A stretch of 15,760 nt of DNA. Source: Verrucomicrobiota bacterium. Its GTDB lineage: Bacteria > Verrucomicrobiota > Verrucomicrobiia > Limisphaerales > AV2. The stretch is from NCBI GenBank assembly GCA_003218935.1, contig QHPA01000207.1, positions 1-15,760 on the forward strand, read 5' to 3'. The notes under the pieces were generated by a model. The model had not been told where the DNA came from and made no database searches. It saw nothing but the letters and a program-made list of their open reading frames with translations. This document shows, piece after piece, positions 7,307 through 15,244 of the stretch (position 1 is the first letter of the stretch; every line of letters starts with the position of its first letter). A program made the translations under genes and the position numbers.

Positions 7307-8506
7307 TCAATAGTTTCTTCGATAGAGGTACACGTTTTGCAAAACGCCCGCGGCGATCAACGAGCAGAGCACTGAAGACCCGCCGTAACTGAGCAGCGGC
7401 AGTGGAATACCCGTCACGGGCATCAAGCGAATGTTCATGCCGATGTTGATGAAGACATGACTGAAGAGCAGCGTGACCACGCCCACCGCCAGCAATTTGC
7501 CCAGGCGATCGCGCGCCTGGCCGGCGATGCGGATTCCGGTGAACAGAACCACAGTGTAGAGGGACAGGACAAGAACGCTGCCCAGGAAACCTTTCTCCTC
7601 GGCAATCACAGAGAAAATGAAGTCGTTGTGCGCCACGATGGGCGGCAGGTAACCGAGCGCAATCTGCTGTCCCTGACGCCAGCCTTTGCCCCAAAAACCG
7701 CCCGAGCCAACGGAAATCAAAGCCTGCTTCACGTTCCAGGAATCGTTGCGTTCCTGAAGGCGCGCCTTCTGGCGTTCGGCTTCGGTGCTTTTGTCGGCGG
7801 CGAAATCGCGATTGAAATAGACCCACAGCCGGCGTCGCTGATAATCCTCCAACTTGATCTGCCAGGCGGGCGGCGCGAACAAGATATCCACCAGCAATAG
7901 CGCCACCAGAACTCCTGCGGCGCCGACCAGGCGGCGCAGAAATCGCGTCGGCACGCCTGCCACGTAAGTCATGACCAGACCCACGGGCAGCAGCACCAAC
8001 GCGGAGCCGAGATCGGGTTCTTTCAGGATCAACAGGAACGGCAGCACCGTGAGACCAACGGCCTTGACGAACACTGTCGGCTGGCGCAGTTCTTCCGTCG
8101 GCCGGCTGAGGAAATGCGCCTGGATGAAAATGAAAGCGAGCTTGGCGAATTCGGACGGTTGCAGTTGGAAGAACCCCAGATCAATCCAGCGCCACGCGCC
8201 GAGCCGATACGCGCCGACATGCGGAAGCAGCACGGCGATCAGCAGCAGAATCGCCATCCAGTAAGCGACCATGGACCACCGGGCGAGCGAGTGGTAATCG
8301 ATCAAACAAATGCCCACCGCGGCTGCTGCGCCCATCAGATACCAGATGATTTGCCGGACGGGGAACTGGTTGTACCACGCCGCAGTCTCACTCGGTGGCT
8401 TGGCGCTGTAAATGAACGCCACGCCGATGATCATCAGCCCGATAATGGCCAGGATCATCCCCCAGTCCACGCGCGACTGGCGTCCGCTCAGGTGGATTTC
8501 AAACAT
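7307..8506 (-). CDS. rodA: Rod shape-determining protein RodA (SEDS peptidoglycan glycosyltransferase)
   Basis: RodA polymerises lipid II into glycan strands during lateral wall growth, working with the class B transpeptidase PBP2. The 399-residue protein has about ten membrane segments. SEDS landmarks are WIDLGFFQLQPSEFAKL (107-123), LKEPDLGSAL (161-170), GSGGFWGKGW (267-276), HNDFIFSVIAEEKG (293-306) and GIPLPLLSYGGSS (366-378). Asp295 in the HNDFIF segment aligns by motif with the catalytic Asp of RodA enzymes, where the usual form is HTDFIF. The stretch at about 212-260 before GSGGFWG is a long, charged soluble loop. The start ATG 8506 is 2 nt after the mrdA stop, and the stop is 3 nt before rng, so translation is almost certainly coupled. 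Confidence 0.96.
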   Translation of the reverse strand: MFEIHLSGRQSRVDWGMILAIIGLMIIGVAFIYSAKPPSETAAWYNQFPVRQIIWYLMGAAAAVGICLIDYHSLARWSMVAYWMAILLLIAVLLPHVGAYRLGAWRWIDLGFFQLQPSEFAKLAFIFIQAHFLSRPTEELRQPTVFVKAVGLTVLPFLLILKEPDLGSALVLLPVGLVMTYVAGVPTRFLRRLVGAAGVLVALLLVDILFAPPAWQIKLEDYQRRRLWVYFNRDFAADKSTEAERQKARLQERNDSWNVKQALISVGSGGFWGKGWRQGQQIALGYLPPIVAHNDFIFSVIAEEKGFLGSVLVLSLYTVVLFTGIRIAGQARDRLGKLLAVGVVTLLFSHVFINIGMNIRLMPVTGIPLPLLSYGGSSVLCSLIAAGVLQNVYLYRRNY

Positions 8507-8508
8507 CG

Positions 8509-10395
8509 TCAGTTTTGCACCAGAGATTCCGGTTTGTTTGGCTTCGATTGCGACTCGCGCTTTTGCAGCGCCAGATAAACCTGCTGAGCGACGGGTGCGG
8601 AGGTTGCGCCGCCGGACGTTCCGTCCTCAATCATCACCACCACGACATAGCGCGCGTTGTCGAACGGCGCGAAGGAGGCGATCCATGTCGTGTGGCCGAT
8701 GGTTTTGCGTCCTTGCTGGATCTGGGCAGTGCCGGTCTTGGCGCAAATTCTCATTCCCGGGACAAAGGCTCTTGTGCCTGTGCCTTCGGCATCCTCCACG
8801 TCAGCGAGCATGGCGCCGCGAACGGCGTTGAGACTGTTTCTGCTGATTCCCAATTCGCCGCGAATCCGCCCGGCGGGAAACTTGACGGCCTGATCGGCGC
8901 GGAAGGGGTCCTGCGGTTCGATGCGCGCCACCAGCCGGGGCCAATAGACCGTGCCGCCATTGGCGACCGCGGAGATCATGACGGCGACTTGCAACGGGGT
9001 GACGTCGATTTCCTGGCGCGGGAGAATGCCGGTGCGTTCGCCAAAGTGGAACCGCTTGCCCATTTCCGCGATACGGTCCACGCCGAGTTTCAAACCTTCG
9101 TGAATGAAATAGGAGTTGCTTGATTTAACCAGTGCCCGGCGAAAATTGAAATCGCCCGGACCGGCTAAGTCGTCAATTGGTTTGTGCCCGCGAGCGATCA
9201 CATAAAAGCCCGGGCTATGGTAAACTTCGTTCGGGTCCAGCGTTCCTGCCTCCAGCCCGGCGAGGCCGACGACGATTTTGAAAATAGAACCGGGCGCGTA
9301 ATTTTCCTGCATGGCTCGATTGATCTGCGGGCGCAGAATCGGATCATCCAATTTCGCGGCTTCGGCTCTTTCCTCGGTCAAACGCACGGCGAAATCGTTT
9401 GGATCGTATGCAGGATCGGAGGCCATCGCGATCAGGTCGCCGTTGCGCGGGTCCATAACGACCACCGCGCCTCGGACCGGACCGGCGTAGGGAACCGGCG
9501 CCGAGCGCAGGGCTTTTTCAGCCGCCTGTTGGATGGCGATGTCAATGGTCAGGTAAACGCTTTGACCGGCCTCGGCCGGCGCCCAGACGTTTTCCGATTG
9601 GCGATAACCCAGACTGTCCACCAGGACGGATTTGACTCCGTTCCGGCCGCGCAGTTGCTCGTCAAACGCGCCTTCGATTCCGACCACCCCTCGGAAATCC
9701 GGCATCCGGTAATTGAAGAAGACATCTTCGTCGGCCGCCGAATCATCGCGCTGCAAATGACCGAGCAAATGGCCTGCCGCGGCGTGATGGGGGTACACTC
9801 GCACGGGCTGAACTTCCAGGTCAAAGCCCGGCAAGTCAGCCGATTGTTCGGCAAACAGGGCGATTTGCGTCGGGTTGAGGTTGGTCAACACAGCCATGGG
9901 CATGAAGAGGCGCTGATCGTAATGTTCGATGAATTTTTTGTCCTGCAAGGGCACCGGCTGGTGAAGCAACGAACTGACGCGATAGACCAGATTGCTGACC
10001 ACCTGGTAGCGCGTCAGCCTGCCCAACTCAATTCGCTGGTTGCGCGTGAGGCGGGCTTTCGAATTGGTCCTGGTGAGCTGGCGCATGACCCAGTTCAAGT
10101 TGTTGCTGTAGGCGGATCGAAAGTAAGGTCGTAGTTCATCCAGGTAGAGGTTGACGTTGTAGCTGGGGCGGTTTTCGGCCAGCGCGACGCCGTTGGCGTC
10201 AAAAATTTTTCCGCGGATGGCCGGGATGCGCACCGCGCGAAACGACTGGTTGATCTGGCTGGTCTGGTAGCGCTTGGCAGAGAGCACCTGCACGTACCAG
10301 AGCCCCAGCAGCAGGAGACCCAGCCCTGATAAAACAGAGATGGCCAGCACCCGCAATTGCCGGTCGTTCTTTCGGAGTTGGTCAAATATCAGCAT
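8509..10395 (-). CDS. mrdA: Penicillin-binding protein 2 (peptidoglycan D,D-transpeptidase MrdA)
   Basis: PBP2 is the class B transpeptidase of the elongasome and crosslinks the glycan made by RodA. It is 628 residues long, a normal size for the family. A membrane anchor lies at about 15-35 (RVLAISVLSGLGLLLLGLWY). The pedestal follows, with RAVRIPAIRGKIFDANG (53-69), the usual first motif after the anchor. The transpeptidase motifs are all present: SIFK with nucleophile Ser370 and Lys373, SSN at 425-427, and KTGTA starting at Lys553. The active site therefore appears intact. It starts at ATG 10395, 6 nt after mreD, and ends 2 nt before rodA. PBP2 (mrdA) is preferred over the divisome PBP3 (ftsI) because of its place between mreD and rodA. 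Confidence 0.96.
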   Translation of the reverse strand: MLIFDQLRKNDRQLRVLAISVLSGLGLLLLGLWYVQVLSAKRYQTSQINQSFRAVRIPAIRGKIFDANGVALAENRPSYNVNLYLDELRPYFRSAYSNNLNWVMRQLTRTNSKARLTRNQRIELGRLTRYQVVSNLVYRVSSLLHQPVPLQDKKFIEHYDQRLFMPMAVLTNLNPTQIALFAEQSADLPGFDLEVQPVRVYPHHAAAGHLLGHLQRDDSAADEDVFFNYRMPDFRGVVGIEGAFDEQLRGRNGVKSVLVDSLGYRQSENVWAPAEAGQSVYLTIDIAIQQAAEKALRSAPVPYAGPVRGAVVVMDPRNGDLIAMASDPAYDPNDFAVRLTEERAEAAKLDDPILRPQINRAMQENYAPGSIFKIVVGLAGLEAGTLDPNEVYHSPGFYVIARGHKPIDDLAGPGDFNFRRALVKSSNSYFIHEGLKLGVDRIAEMGKRFHFGERTGILPRQEIDVTPLQVAVMISAVANGGTVYWPRLVARIEPQDPFRADQAVKFPAGRIRGELGISRNSLNAVRGAMLADVEDAEGTGTRAFVPGMRICAKTGTAQIQQGRKTIGHTTWIASFAPFDNARYVVVVMIEDGTSGGATSAPVAQQVYLALQKRESQSKPNKPESLVQN

Positions 10396-10401
10396 GTCCG
10401 C

Positions 10402-10968
10402 TCAGTAATCTACATGACGTCCGCGATCCCGCTTGATTTCGCGGTCGGGACGAAAACTGGTTTCCGGCTGGGCCTGATAGCTAAAGGCGCGATTGAACTG
10501 GTCGAAAAGGTAGAAACAAACCGGTGTGAAGGCCGCGCCGCCGAGCGCCATGACCAGCCACTGCCACAGCGAACACCAGCCCAACAACGGTTCGTCTCCC
10601 GTGCCAATCAGTGACAACACAGTAAACAACGGGGCCACCGCGCTCGCGGCCAGACCCAGCATGAATTGGGCGTAGAGCTGCTCGCGCATAATCAGGTCGC
10701 GGCAGTAATGGACGACCAATCCGATGACGAACAGCGGCAGCACGCTGATGCCCAGCGGATTGGTTGAAAGGGAATCGAACCACAACCCGCCCAGCGTCGC
10801 GATCAGCGCCACGGTCGAAATGTTGGCGCTTAAACTCGCATAAACCACCAGCGCCGGCAGCAGGTCGATTTGTGCGCCGATCAGGTTCCGCAGACCGCGA
10901 AAGTACGATTCGAGAAAGACCGCCAGGAAGGCGACCAGGAGAATCGCGATGGTGTTCATCCAGTTCAT
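10402..10968 (-). CDS. mreD: Rod shape-determining protein MreD
   Basis: This 188-residue, strongly hydrophobic protein has about five membrane segments, including NTIAILLVAFLAVFLESYF at the N-terminus, ALVVYASLSANISTVALIAT and GISVLPLFVIGLVVHY. The short glycine-rich GGLWFDSLSTNPLG between segments 2 and 3 is the best-conserved feature of this weakly conserved family. A charged cytoplasmic tail (PETSFRPDREIKRDRGRH) ends it. MreD is an inner-membrane part of the elongasome that works with MreC to control RodA-PBP2. The identification rests on topology, that motif and position between mreC and mrdA. Its ATG overlaps the mreC stop in an ATGA arrangement, a sign of translational coupling. Confidence 0.9.
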   Translation of the reverse strand: MNWMNTIAILLVAFLAVFLESYFRGLRNLIGAQIDLLPALVVYASLSANISTVALIATLGGLWFDSLSTNPLGISVLPLFVIGLVVHYCRDLIMREQLYAQFMLGLAASAVAPLFTVLSLIGTGDEPLLGWCSLWQWLVMALGGAAFTPVCFYLFDQFNRAFSYQAQPETSFRPDREIKRDRGRHVDY

Positions 10969-11783
10969 TGCAACATTACCCAGACTTGTTCCAGGCGGTT
11001 CAGGTTCACCACGAGTTTGACTCGGGCTTCGAGGTTCAAACCGTGGTCGTTGGTCCGCACATCCACGATTTGGCCCACGGTAATTCCTTTCTGAAAAATG
11101 CCGCCGTCGCCGCTGGTGAGCACGGGCTGGCCCGGCTTGAGCAGACTGCCCCCGGGCACAAACACGAGGTCCACCAACAGACGGTCCAGGCTGGAAGCGC
11201 TCGGTGAGATGATCCCTTTGGCCACGACGCTTTGGTCACGCGGCTCCTGCACCTGCGCCGAGAATCGACAGTTTGGATCGCCGACCAGCACGACGCGCGA
11301 GCGGTCGAAACCCACGTCGGTGACGCGTCCAACGAGGCCTTCGGGAGTCAGCACCGTCATATTGGGGTGTATCTTGTCCCGCAGGCCGACATCGATCATT
11401 ATCGTTCGCCACCAGTTTGCCGGGTCTTGTCCCACGACGCGGGCGGGTTTCAACGACCACGGGACGCGCTGCTGCCAGCCCACGGCCCGACGCAGTTGCG
11501 CGTTTTCCCGCGAGGCTTCCTGTGCTTGCACGAGTTGTTCGTGCAATCGCTGGTTTTCCTTGCGGAGTTCGTCGATCTGCTGGAGGAGCGCGCTGCGCGG
11601 CGCGATGGCATTACCGGTTTGTTCGGCGAAATTCTGCGCCGAGCCGGCCAGGGCGAAGAGCGGCAGGAAAAGTCCGCCCAGCGCGAGCTTGAGTTTGCCG
11701 GCCGTCTGCTCGGGCAGGTTGAGAACAACGAGCACGAGCAGCAAAACCAGGCCGACCGTCATATAATACTGCCTTCTTAACAT
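10965..11783 (-). CDS. mreC: Rod shape-determining protein MreC
   Basis: MreC is a periplasmic scaffold that binds and activates PBP2. The 272-residue protein has one N-terminal anchor (YMTVGLVLLLVLVVLNL, 7-23). A second hydrophobic stretch at 33-48 precedes a coiled coil at about 66-100 (LLQQIDELRKENQRLHEQLV). The two beta-barrel subdomains follow, with ARVVGQDPANWWRTIMIDVG (114-133), VLTPEGLVGRVTDVG (144-158), VVLVGDPNCRFSAQV and LTSGDGGIFQKGITVG (222-237). These are standard MreC signatures. The start ATG 11783 has GGGGTGA upstream as a plausible SD. It begins 55 nt after mreB, and its stop overlaps the mreD start. Confidence 0.95.
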   Translation of the reverse strand: MLRRQYYMTVGLVLLLVLVVLNLPEQTAGKLKLALGGLFLPLFALAGSAQNFAEQTGNAIAPRSALLQQIDELRKENQRLHEQLVQAQEASRENAQLRRAVGWQQRVPWSLKPARVVGQDPANWWRTIMIDVGLRDKIHPNMTVLTPEGLVGRVTDVGFDRSRVVLVGDPNCRFSAQVQEPRDQSVVAKGIISPSASSLDRLLVDLVFVPGGSLLKPGQPVLTSGDGGIFQKGITVGQIVDVRTNDHGLNLEARVKLVVNLNRLEQVWVMLQ

Positions 11784-11838
11784 CTGTCACCCCGTCGTCA
11801 GAGCGGGGCGGACACACTCCTGAACCGTTTCCAGCGGC

Positions 11839-12867
11839 TCAGGTTCGGCTGGAGGAAGCGACTCGCTTGAGAAATTGGAGTTCCTGCAAAACGCGGCCGG
11901 TGCCTTCCGCAACGGCAGTGAGAGGATCGTCCGCAATGTGGACCGGCAGGCCGGTTTCTTCGGCCACCAATCGGTCAATGCAACGCAACAATGAGCCGCC
12001 GCCCGCCATGACAATGCCGCGATCCACCAGGTCGGCGGACAATTCAGGGGGGCAACGCTCCAAAGTGATGCGAATGGACTCCAAAATACTGGTGAGAGGC
12101 TCCTTCAGGGCTTCCCGGATTTCCTCGGAACGAACCGTGAGGGTCTTGGGCAACCCGGCGCTCAAATCCCGCCCTTTGACTTCCATGGTTAATTCCTGTT
12201 CCAGAGGAAAGGCCGAGCCAATACGGATTTTTATTTCTTCCGCGGTGCGTTCGCCAATCATCAAGTTATAGGCACGTTTCATGTAGGCGACGGTGGTTTC
12301 ATCGAACTCGTCGCCACCGACCCGCAAACTGCGACTGAACACAATTCCTGCCAGGGAAATGATCGCAATTTCACAAGTCCCGCCGCCAATATCGACAATC
12401 ATATTGCCGGCGGGTTCATGCACCGGCAAACCGACACCAATCGCAGCGGCCATCGGTTGTTCGATCAGATAGACCTCGCGCGCGCCGGCGTGAGTGGCGG
12501 AATCTTTGACCGCCCGTTTTTCCACTTCCGTGATGCCGGAGGGTACCGCCACCACGACTCGGGGAGCGATCAGTTTGCGACGGTGAACCTTTTGGATGAA
12601 ATGCCGCAGCATTGCCTCCGTGATTTCGAAATCGGCAATCACGCCATCTTTCATGGGCCGGATGGCGACGATGTTACCGGGCGTGCGGCCGAGCATGCGC
12701 TTGGCTTCCTCCCCGACAGCCAGGACGTTGGTCGTTCCCGCCTGGATTGCAACGACCGAAGGTTCACGCAACACGATCCCCTGATCACGAACATAAACGA
12801 GAGAATTCGCAGTCCCAAGGTCTATCCCAATGTCGTTGGCAAACAAACTCTTAAGTTGCGCAAACAT
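11839..12867 (-). CDS. mreB: Rod shape-determining protein MreB (bacterial actin)
   Basis: MreB is an actin-like ATPase whose membrane-bound filaments position wall synthesis. It is 342 residues long, typical of the family. The N-terminal MFAQLKSLF can form the short amphipathic membrane helix. Phosphate 1 is [14 protein letters not shown] (12-25), the connector is [12 protein letters not shown] with Glu136, phosphate 2 is [11 protein letters not shown] (158-168), and the adenosine motif is VMAGGGSLL (286-294). It is the first gene of the six-gene minus-strand elongasome operon. The start ATG 12867 has only a weak SD (TAGG about 7 nt upstream), and a better GAGGTG lies a little too far away. 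Confidence 0.97.
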   Translation of the reverse strand: MFAQLKSLFANDIGIDLGTANSLVYVRDQGIVLREPSVVAIQAGTTNVLAVGEEAKRMLGRTPGNIVAIRPMKDGVIADFEITEAMLRHFIQKVHRRKLIAPRVVVAVPSGITEVEKRAVKDSATHAGAREVYLIEQPMAAAIGVGLPVHEPAGNMIVDIGGGTCEIAIISLAGIVFSRSLRVGGDEFDETTVAYMKRAYNLMIGERTAEEIKIRIGSAFPLEQELTMEVKGRDLSAGLPKTLTVRSEEIREALKEPLTSILESIRITLERCPPELSADLVDRGIVMAGGGSLLRCIDRLVAEETGLPVHIADDPLTAVAEGTGRVLQELQFLKRVASSSRT

Positions 12868-12889
12868 GAATTGTGCCTAGCACCTCAAC

Positions 12890-12919
12890 ACGTTACGTGC
12901 GTCAAGTGTGCGCGGTCAA
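12890..12919 (-). promoter_or_regulatory. Candidate promoter for the mreB operon
   Basis: On the minus strand, TTGACC (12919-12914) and TAACGT (12895-12890) are 18 bp apart, placing the start of transcription about 15 nt before ATG 12867. A second TTGACG at 12905-12900 could serve as an alternative -35, but no good -10 follows it. Confidence 0.3.
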
Positions 12920-13009
12920 GTCTATTAACTGGTTGTTCGCCAACGGTGAAGGCCAGTCGGAACCGATGGGAAGAATTTCGACTCGGCTGACAAGTTTTAG
13001 GGGAAATGT

Positions 13010-13084
<75 letters not shown>

Positions 13085-13095
13085 AGAACTCCTTC

Positions 13096-13123
13096 TAAAT
13101 AAAGGCGTTTGAAGATGATTCAA
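13096..13123 (-). promoter_or_regulatory. Candidate promoter for the tRNA gene
   Basis: On the minus strand, TTGAAT (13123-13118) and TATTTA (13101-13096) are separated by 16 bp. The -10 element ends 11 nt before the mature tRNA 5' end, a normal arrangement for a tRNA promoter. Confidence 0.45.
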
Positions 13124-13139
13124 GCGAAATAAATTTTCC

Positions 13140-13163
13140 ACTTGTAACCCAAACTTGTAACCC
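13140..13163. repeat. 11-bp direct repeat upstream of the integrase
   Basis: ACTTGTAACCC occurs at 13140-13150 and again at 13153-13163, with a 13-bp period. It lies just before the integrase start and overlaps its likely -35 region. It may be an operator or an integrase arm-type binding site; no partner copy is visible elsewhere in the window. Confidence 0.7.
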
Positions 13164-13169
13164 TATATT
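13142..13169 (+). promoter_or_regulatory. Candidate integrase promoter giving a leaderless mRNA
   Basis: TTGTAA (13142-13147) and TATATT (13164-13169) are 16 bp apart. A start 6-7 nt beyond the -10 would fall on or beside ATG 13175. The integrase has no SD, which agrees with leaderless translation. Confidence 0.4.
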
Positions 13170-13174
13170 AAAAC

Positions 13175-14662
13175 ATGAAGCGGACTCATGCAAAATCCAC
13201 GGAACCGGCTGGCCAGCCGGTGTTTCACAAGGTCGCTGAGAATCTTTATCGGCTCGAATCATCGGGCGGATACTATGCCCTCGTAAAACGAGCGGGCAAG
13301 CAGTTTCGTCGCTCGTTGAAGACAAAGGACCGGAAGTTAGCGGAACGTCGCCTCAGTGATCTCAAAGCCAAAGTCGGGGCGCTTCGAATCAGCGATGATG
13401 CCGATCTAAATTTTCGGCAGGTCGCTAATTACTGGAATGAAGCGACGAAGCACACAATCGCCGGTGGCACTTTGGCCCGTCGAAATACCTGCATCAAGAA
13501 CCTGTCGGAATTTTTCAAGGATGCGAGCCTCCGTAATATTGAAGTTCGTCACTGCGAACAATGGGCCGCTAACAGGGGCAGCGACGTTGCAGCGCAGACT
13601 TTCGCTCACGAACTGGACACGATGAAATCCGTTTTCAAATACGCGGTGAATCACGGTCTCATTCTTGCCAATCCAGCGGCGAGTATAAAGCGGAAGAAAA
13701 TCTCGAATCGCAAAATCCTCACCCCGGCTCGAGAGCAATTCCAAGAAATCGTCGCCGAGATGCGCAAATCCGACGGCAGAAGCGACAGCCAGGAAAAAGC
13801 CAAAGACGGTGCTGACCTGGTCGAATTCCTCGCGTATTCCGGGGCGCGTTTGGGGGAGGCTCATGCTGCCCGTTGGCAGGATGTCAATTTCAAAAATGGA
13901 GAAATCTGGATTCACGGAATTAAATCCGAAGCCAGTGACCGACTCATTCCCATGCCGAGAGAATTGAAGGCATTTTTGGAAAGACGCAAAGCGGAAACCA
14001 AGCCGCAGCGCACCGATCTGATTATCGGAATAAAAAGCGCAAAACGGAGTCTTGCCAGAGCGTGTCGCAAGTTGGGATTGCCACGTTTCACTCATCATGA
14101 TTTCCGGCATTATTTTGCGACGACTTGTATTGAAGAAGGTGTTGATATTCCCACGGTGTCTCGCTGGCTTGGTCATAGCGACGGGGGAGCACTCGCGATG
14201 CAACGTCATGGTCATTTGAGACGAGAGCACAGTTTGGCTATGATGAAACGAGTCAGCTTTGCTCCGAGACCTGACAATATCGTTCCGCTGCCCCAGTCCA
14301 AAGCCTCAACATTCAGAGGCGGTTCACCTGCCACCACAGGCGAACGCCGCGCTATTGCCAAAGCTAAGACGAAATACAGCTATCCTTGGTGGGCGTCAGA
14401 AGTTCCGCTCGAAGTGTTTTGGGGACAGCTCAACGAAGAAACCTTGATTGTTCCAATTGAAAAACTTCTTGAAGTGGCGAAGCTGGTAATGGGCCGTCAG
14501 GTGCTCAAACAGGAGTTAGGCGACCGGCTGGCTCTGATAGACGAGCTTTTTGAAAGAGTACCCGAAGCGACGCTCAACGAAGTTCTCCCCAAAATACCGA
14601 GCGAAATTACTTCGCAAACAGGGCGTCCAGGTCCAGCGCAATCTCTGGCACAGCGGCACTGA
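13175..14662 (+). CDS. Tyrosine recombinase/phage integrase family protein, catalytic Tyr replaced by His
   Basis: This 495-residue protein has tyrosine-recombinase architecture. An arm-binding-like N-terminus (YYALVKRAGKQFRRSLKTKD, 33-52) is followed by a core-binding SAM-like domain at about 78-175 and a catalytic domain at about 183-355. Catalytic residues seen are Arg225 in YSGARLGEA, Lys250 in HGIKSEASDR, His308 and Arg311 in HHDFRHYF, and His334 in WLGHSDGG. In this subfamily the nucleophile normally follows as AMxxYGHLRxEHS, but here it reads AMQRHGHLRREHS. His345 (CAT, 14207-14209) therefore replaces Tyr, one T-to-C change from TAT, and no other Tyr is near. The protein is predicted to be recombination-dead but still able to bind DNA. 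A C-terminal extension of about 130 residues has no recognised domain. The 3' end overlaps the convergent Uma2 gene by 56 nt. Confidence 0.92.
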   Translation: MKRTHAKSTEPAGQPVFHKVAENLYRLESSGGYYALVKRAGKQFRRSLKTKDRKLAERRLSDLKAKVGALRISDDADLNFRQVANYWNEATKHTIAGGTLARRNTCIKNLSEFFKDASLRNIEVRHCEQWAANRGSDVAAQTFAHELDTMKSVFKYAVNHGLILANPAASIKRKKISNRKILTPAREQFQEIVAEMRKSDGRSDSQEKAKDGADLVEFLAYSGARLGEAHAARWQDVNFKNGEIWIHGIKSEASDRLIPMPRELKAFLERRKAETKPQRTDLIIGIKSAKRSLARACRKLGLPRFTHHDFRHYFATTCIEEGVDIPTVSRWLGHSDGGALAMQRHGHLRREHSLAMMKRVSFAPRPDNIVPLPQSKASTFRGGSPATTGERRAIAKAKTKYSYPWWASEVPLEVFWGQLNEETLIVPIEKLLEVAKLVMGRQVLKQELGDRLALIDELFERVPEATLNEVLPKIPSEITSQTGRPGPAQSLAQRH

Positions 14663-15179
14663 TGAGTCGGCCACCCGGACCGTGGATGGCTCGTTCGACA
14701 AAGTGGTCCCCGGCGGGTTGGAGGTGGACTTCGATCTGTCTGTCCGGTGCCAGCACGAACCAGCATTCCTTCACGCCCGCGTTGGCGTAAGCGCGGAGTT
14801 TGGAGCGGTCGTGGTCCTGGGTGGTCACACAAACCTCGATGACAAGCTCGGCGGTGTGGGGATGGTTCCGGTAGAAGTCCTCCTCGCGTCCCCGGACCAC
14901 TGCGAGGTCGGGTTCGGGCTCTGAGTCCTGACAGGTGATCGGTTGTTCTGGCCGACAAAGACACCCAGTCGGGACCAGGGTCTGCAGCAACCGGAGGAGC
15001 CGCATGGCGAGAAAACTGTGCAGGGGGGATTTGGACATTTTGTGGAAAACCTGGCCGTAGAGCAATTCGGTCTGCTTGGGAATCAAGCCCATCTCGCCCA
15101 ACGCATGATACGCCTTTACGGAGAGAGGCAAGACTTGCGGGCCGCGGACCTCTGCTTTCGATTCTTCGACTTCCGTCAT
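14607..15179 (-). CDS. Uma2 family endonuclease (PD-(D/E)XK fold, former DUF820)
   Basis: This 190-residue protein is normal in length for Uma2 proteins, predicted restriction-endonuclease-fold proteins common in multicopy in many bacteria and of largely unknown biological role. Family motifs in order are an N-terminal LPLSVKAYHALGEMGLI, a YGQVFHKM segment, SPLHSFLAMRLLRLL, EPEPDLAVVRG with Asp91, and ELVIEVCVTTQDHDRSKLRA with Glu115 and Lys127. The last is followed by YANAGVKECWFV. The acidic and lysine positions expected of the fold are present, so the core appears intact. The start is ATG 15179 with a weak SD. A larger open frame on the same strand (14497-15210) is a shadow in another phase. 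It may be cotranscribed with the HTH gene upstream, with a 65-nt gap. Confidence 0.9.
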   Translation of the reverse strand: MTEVEESKAEVRGPQVLPLSVKAYHALGEMGLIPKQTELLYGQVFHKMSKSPLHSFLAMRLLRLLQTLVPTGCLCRPEQPITCQDSEPEPDLAVVRGREEDFYRNHPHTAELVIEVCVTTQDHDRSKLRAYANAGVKECWFVLAPDRQIEVHLQPAGDHFVERAIHGPGGRLISAAVPEIALDLDALFAK

Positions 15180-15222
15180 GCCAGAATCTAGCCCATTGTG
15201 GCGGGTTCACTCAAGCTCGTTG

Positions 15223-15242
15223 TTATGGAGTTTTATGGAGTT
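15223..15242. repeat. Perfect 10-bp tandem duplication
   Basis: TTATGGAGTT is repeated head to tail at 15223-15232 and 15233-15242, two bases after the end of the HTH gene and about 45 bp upstream of the Uma2 start. One helical turn of period would let a DNA-binding protein dimer contact one face, so it is a candidate operator. Confidence 0.6.
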
Positions 15243-15244
15243 CT

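Noticed and set aside
5834..7375. Plus-strand open frame of 513 codons
   Set aside because: It is antisense to rng, whose domains and catalytic residues are unambiguous. The plus-strand product is rich in Asp, Phe and Val from reverse-complemented codons and has no recognisable motif.
9184..10134. Plus-strand open frame of 316 codons
   Set aside because: It is antisense to the intact PBP2 gene.
13406..14230. Minus-strand open frame of 274 codons
   Set aside because: It is antisense to the integrase catalytic core.
14497..15210. Minus-strand open frame of 237 codons
   Set aside because: It is out of phase with the Uma2 gene on the same strand and is Arg/Pro/Ser-rich without motifs.
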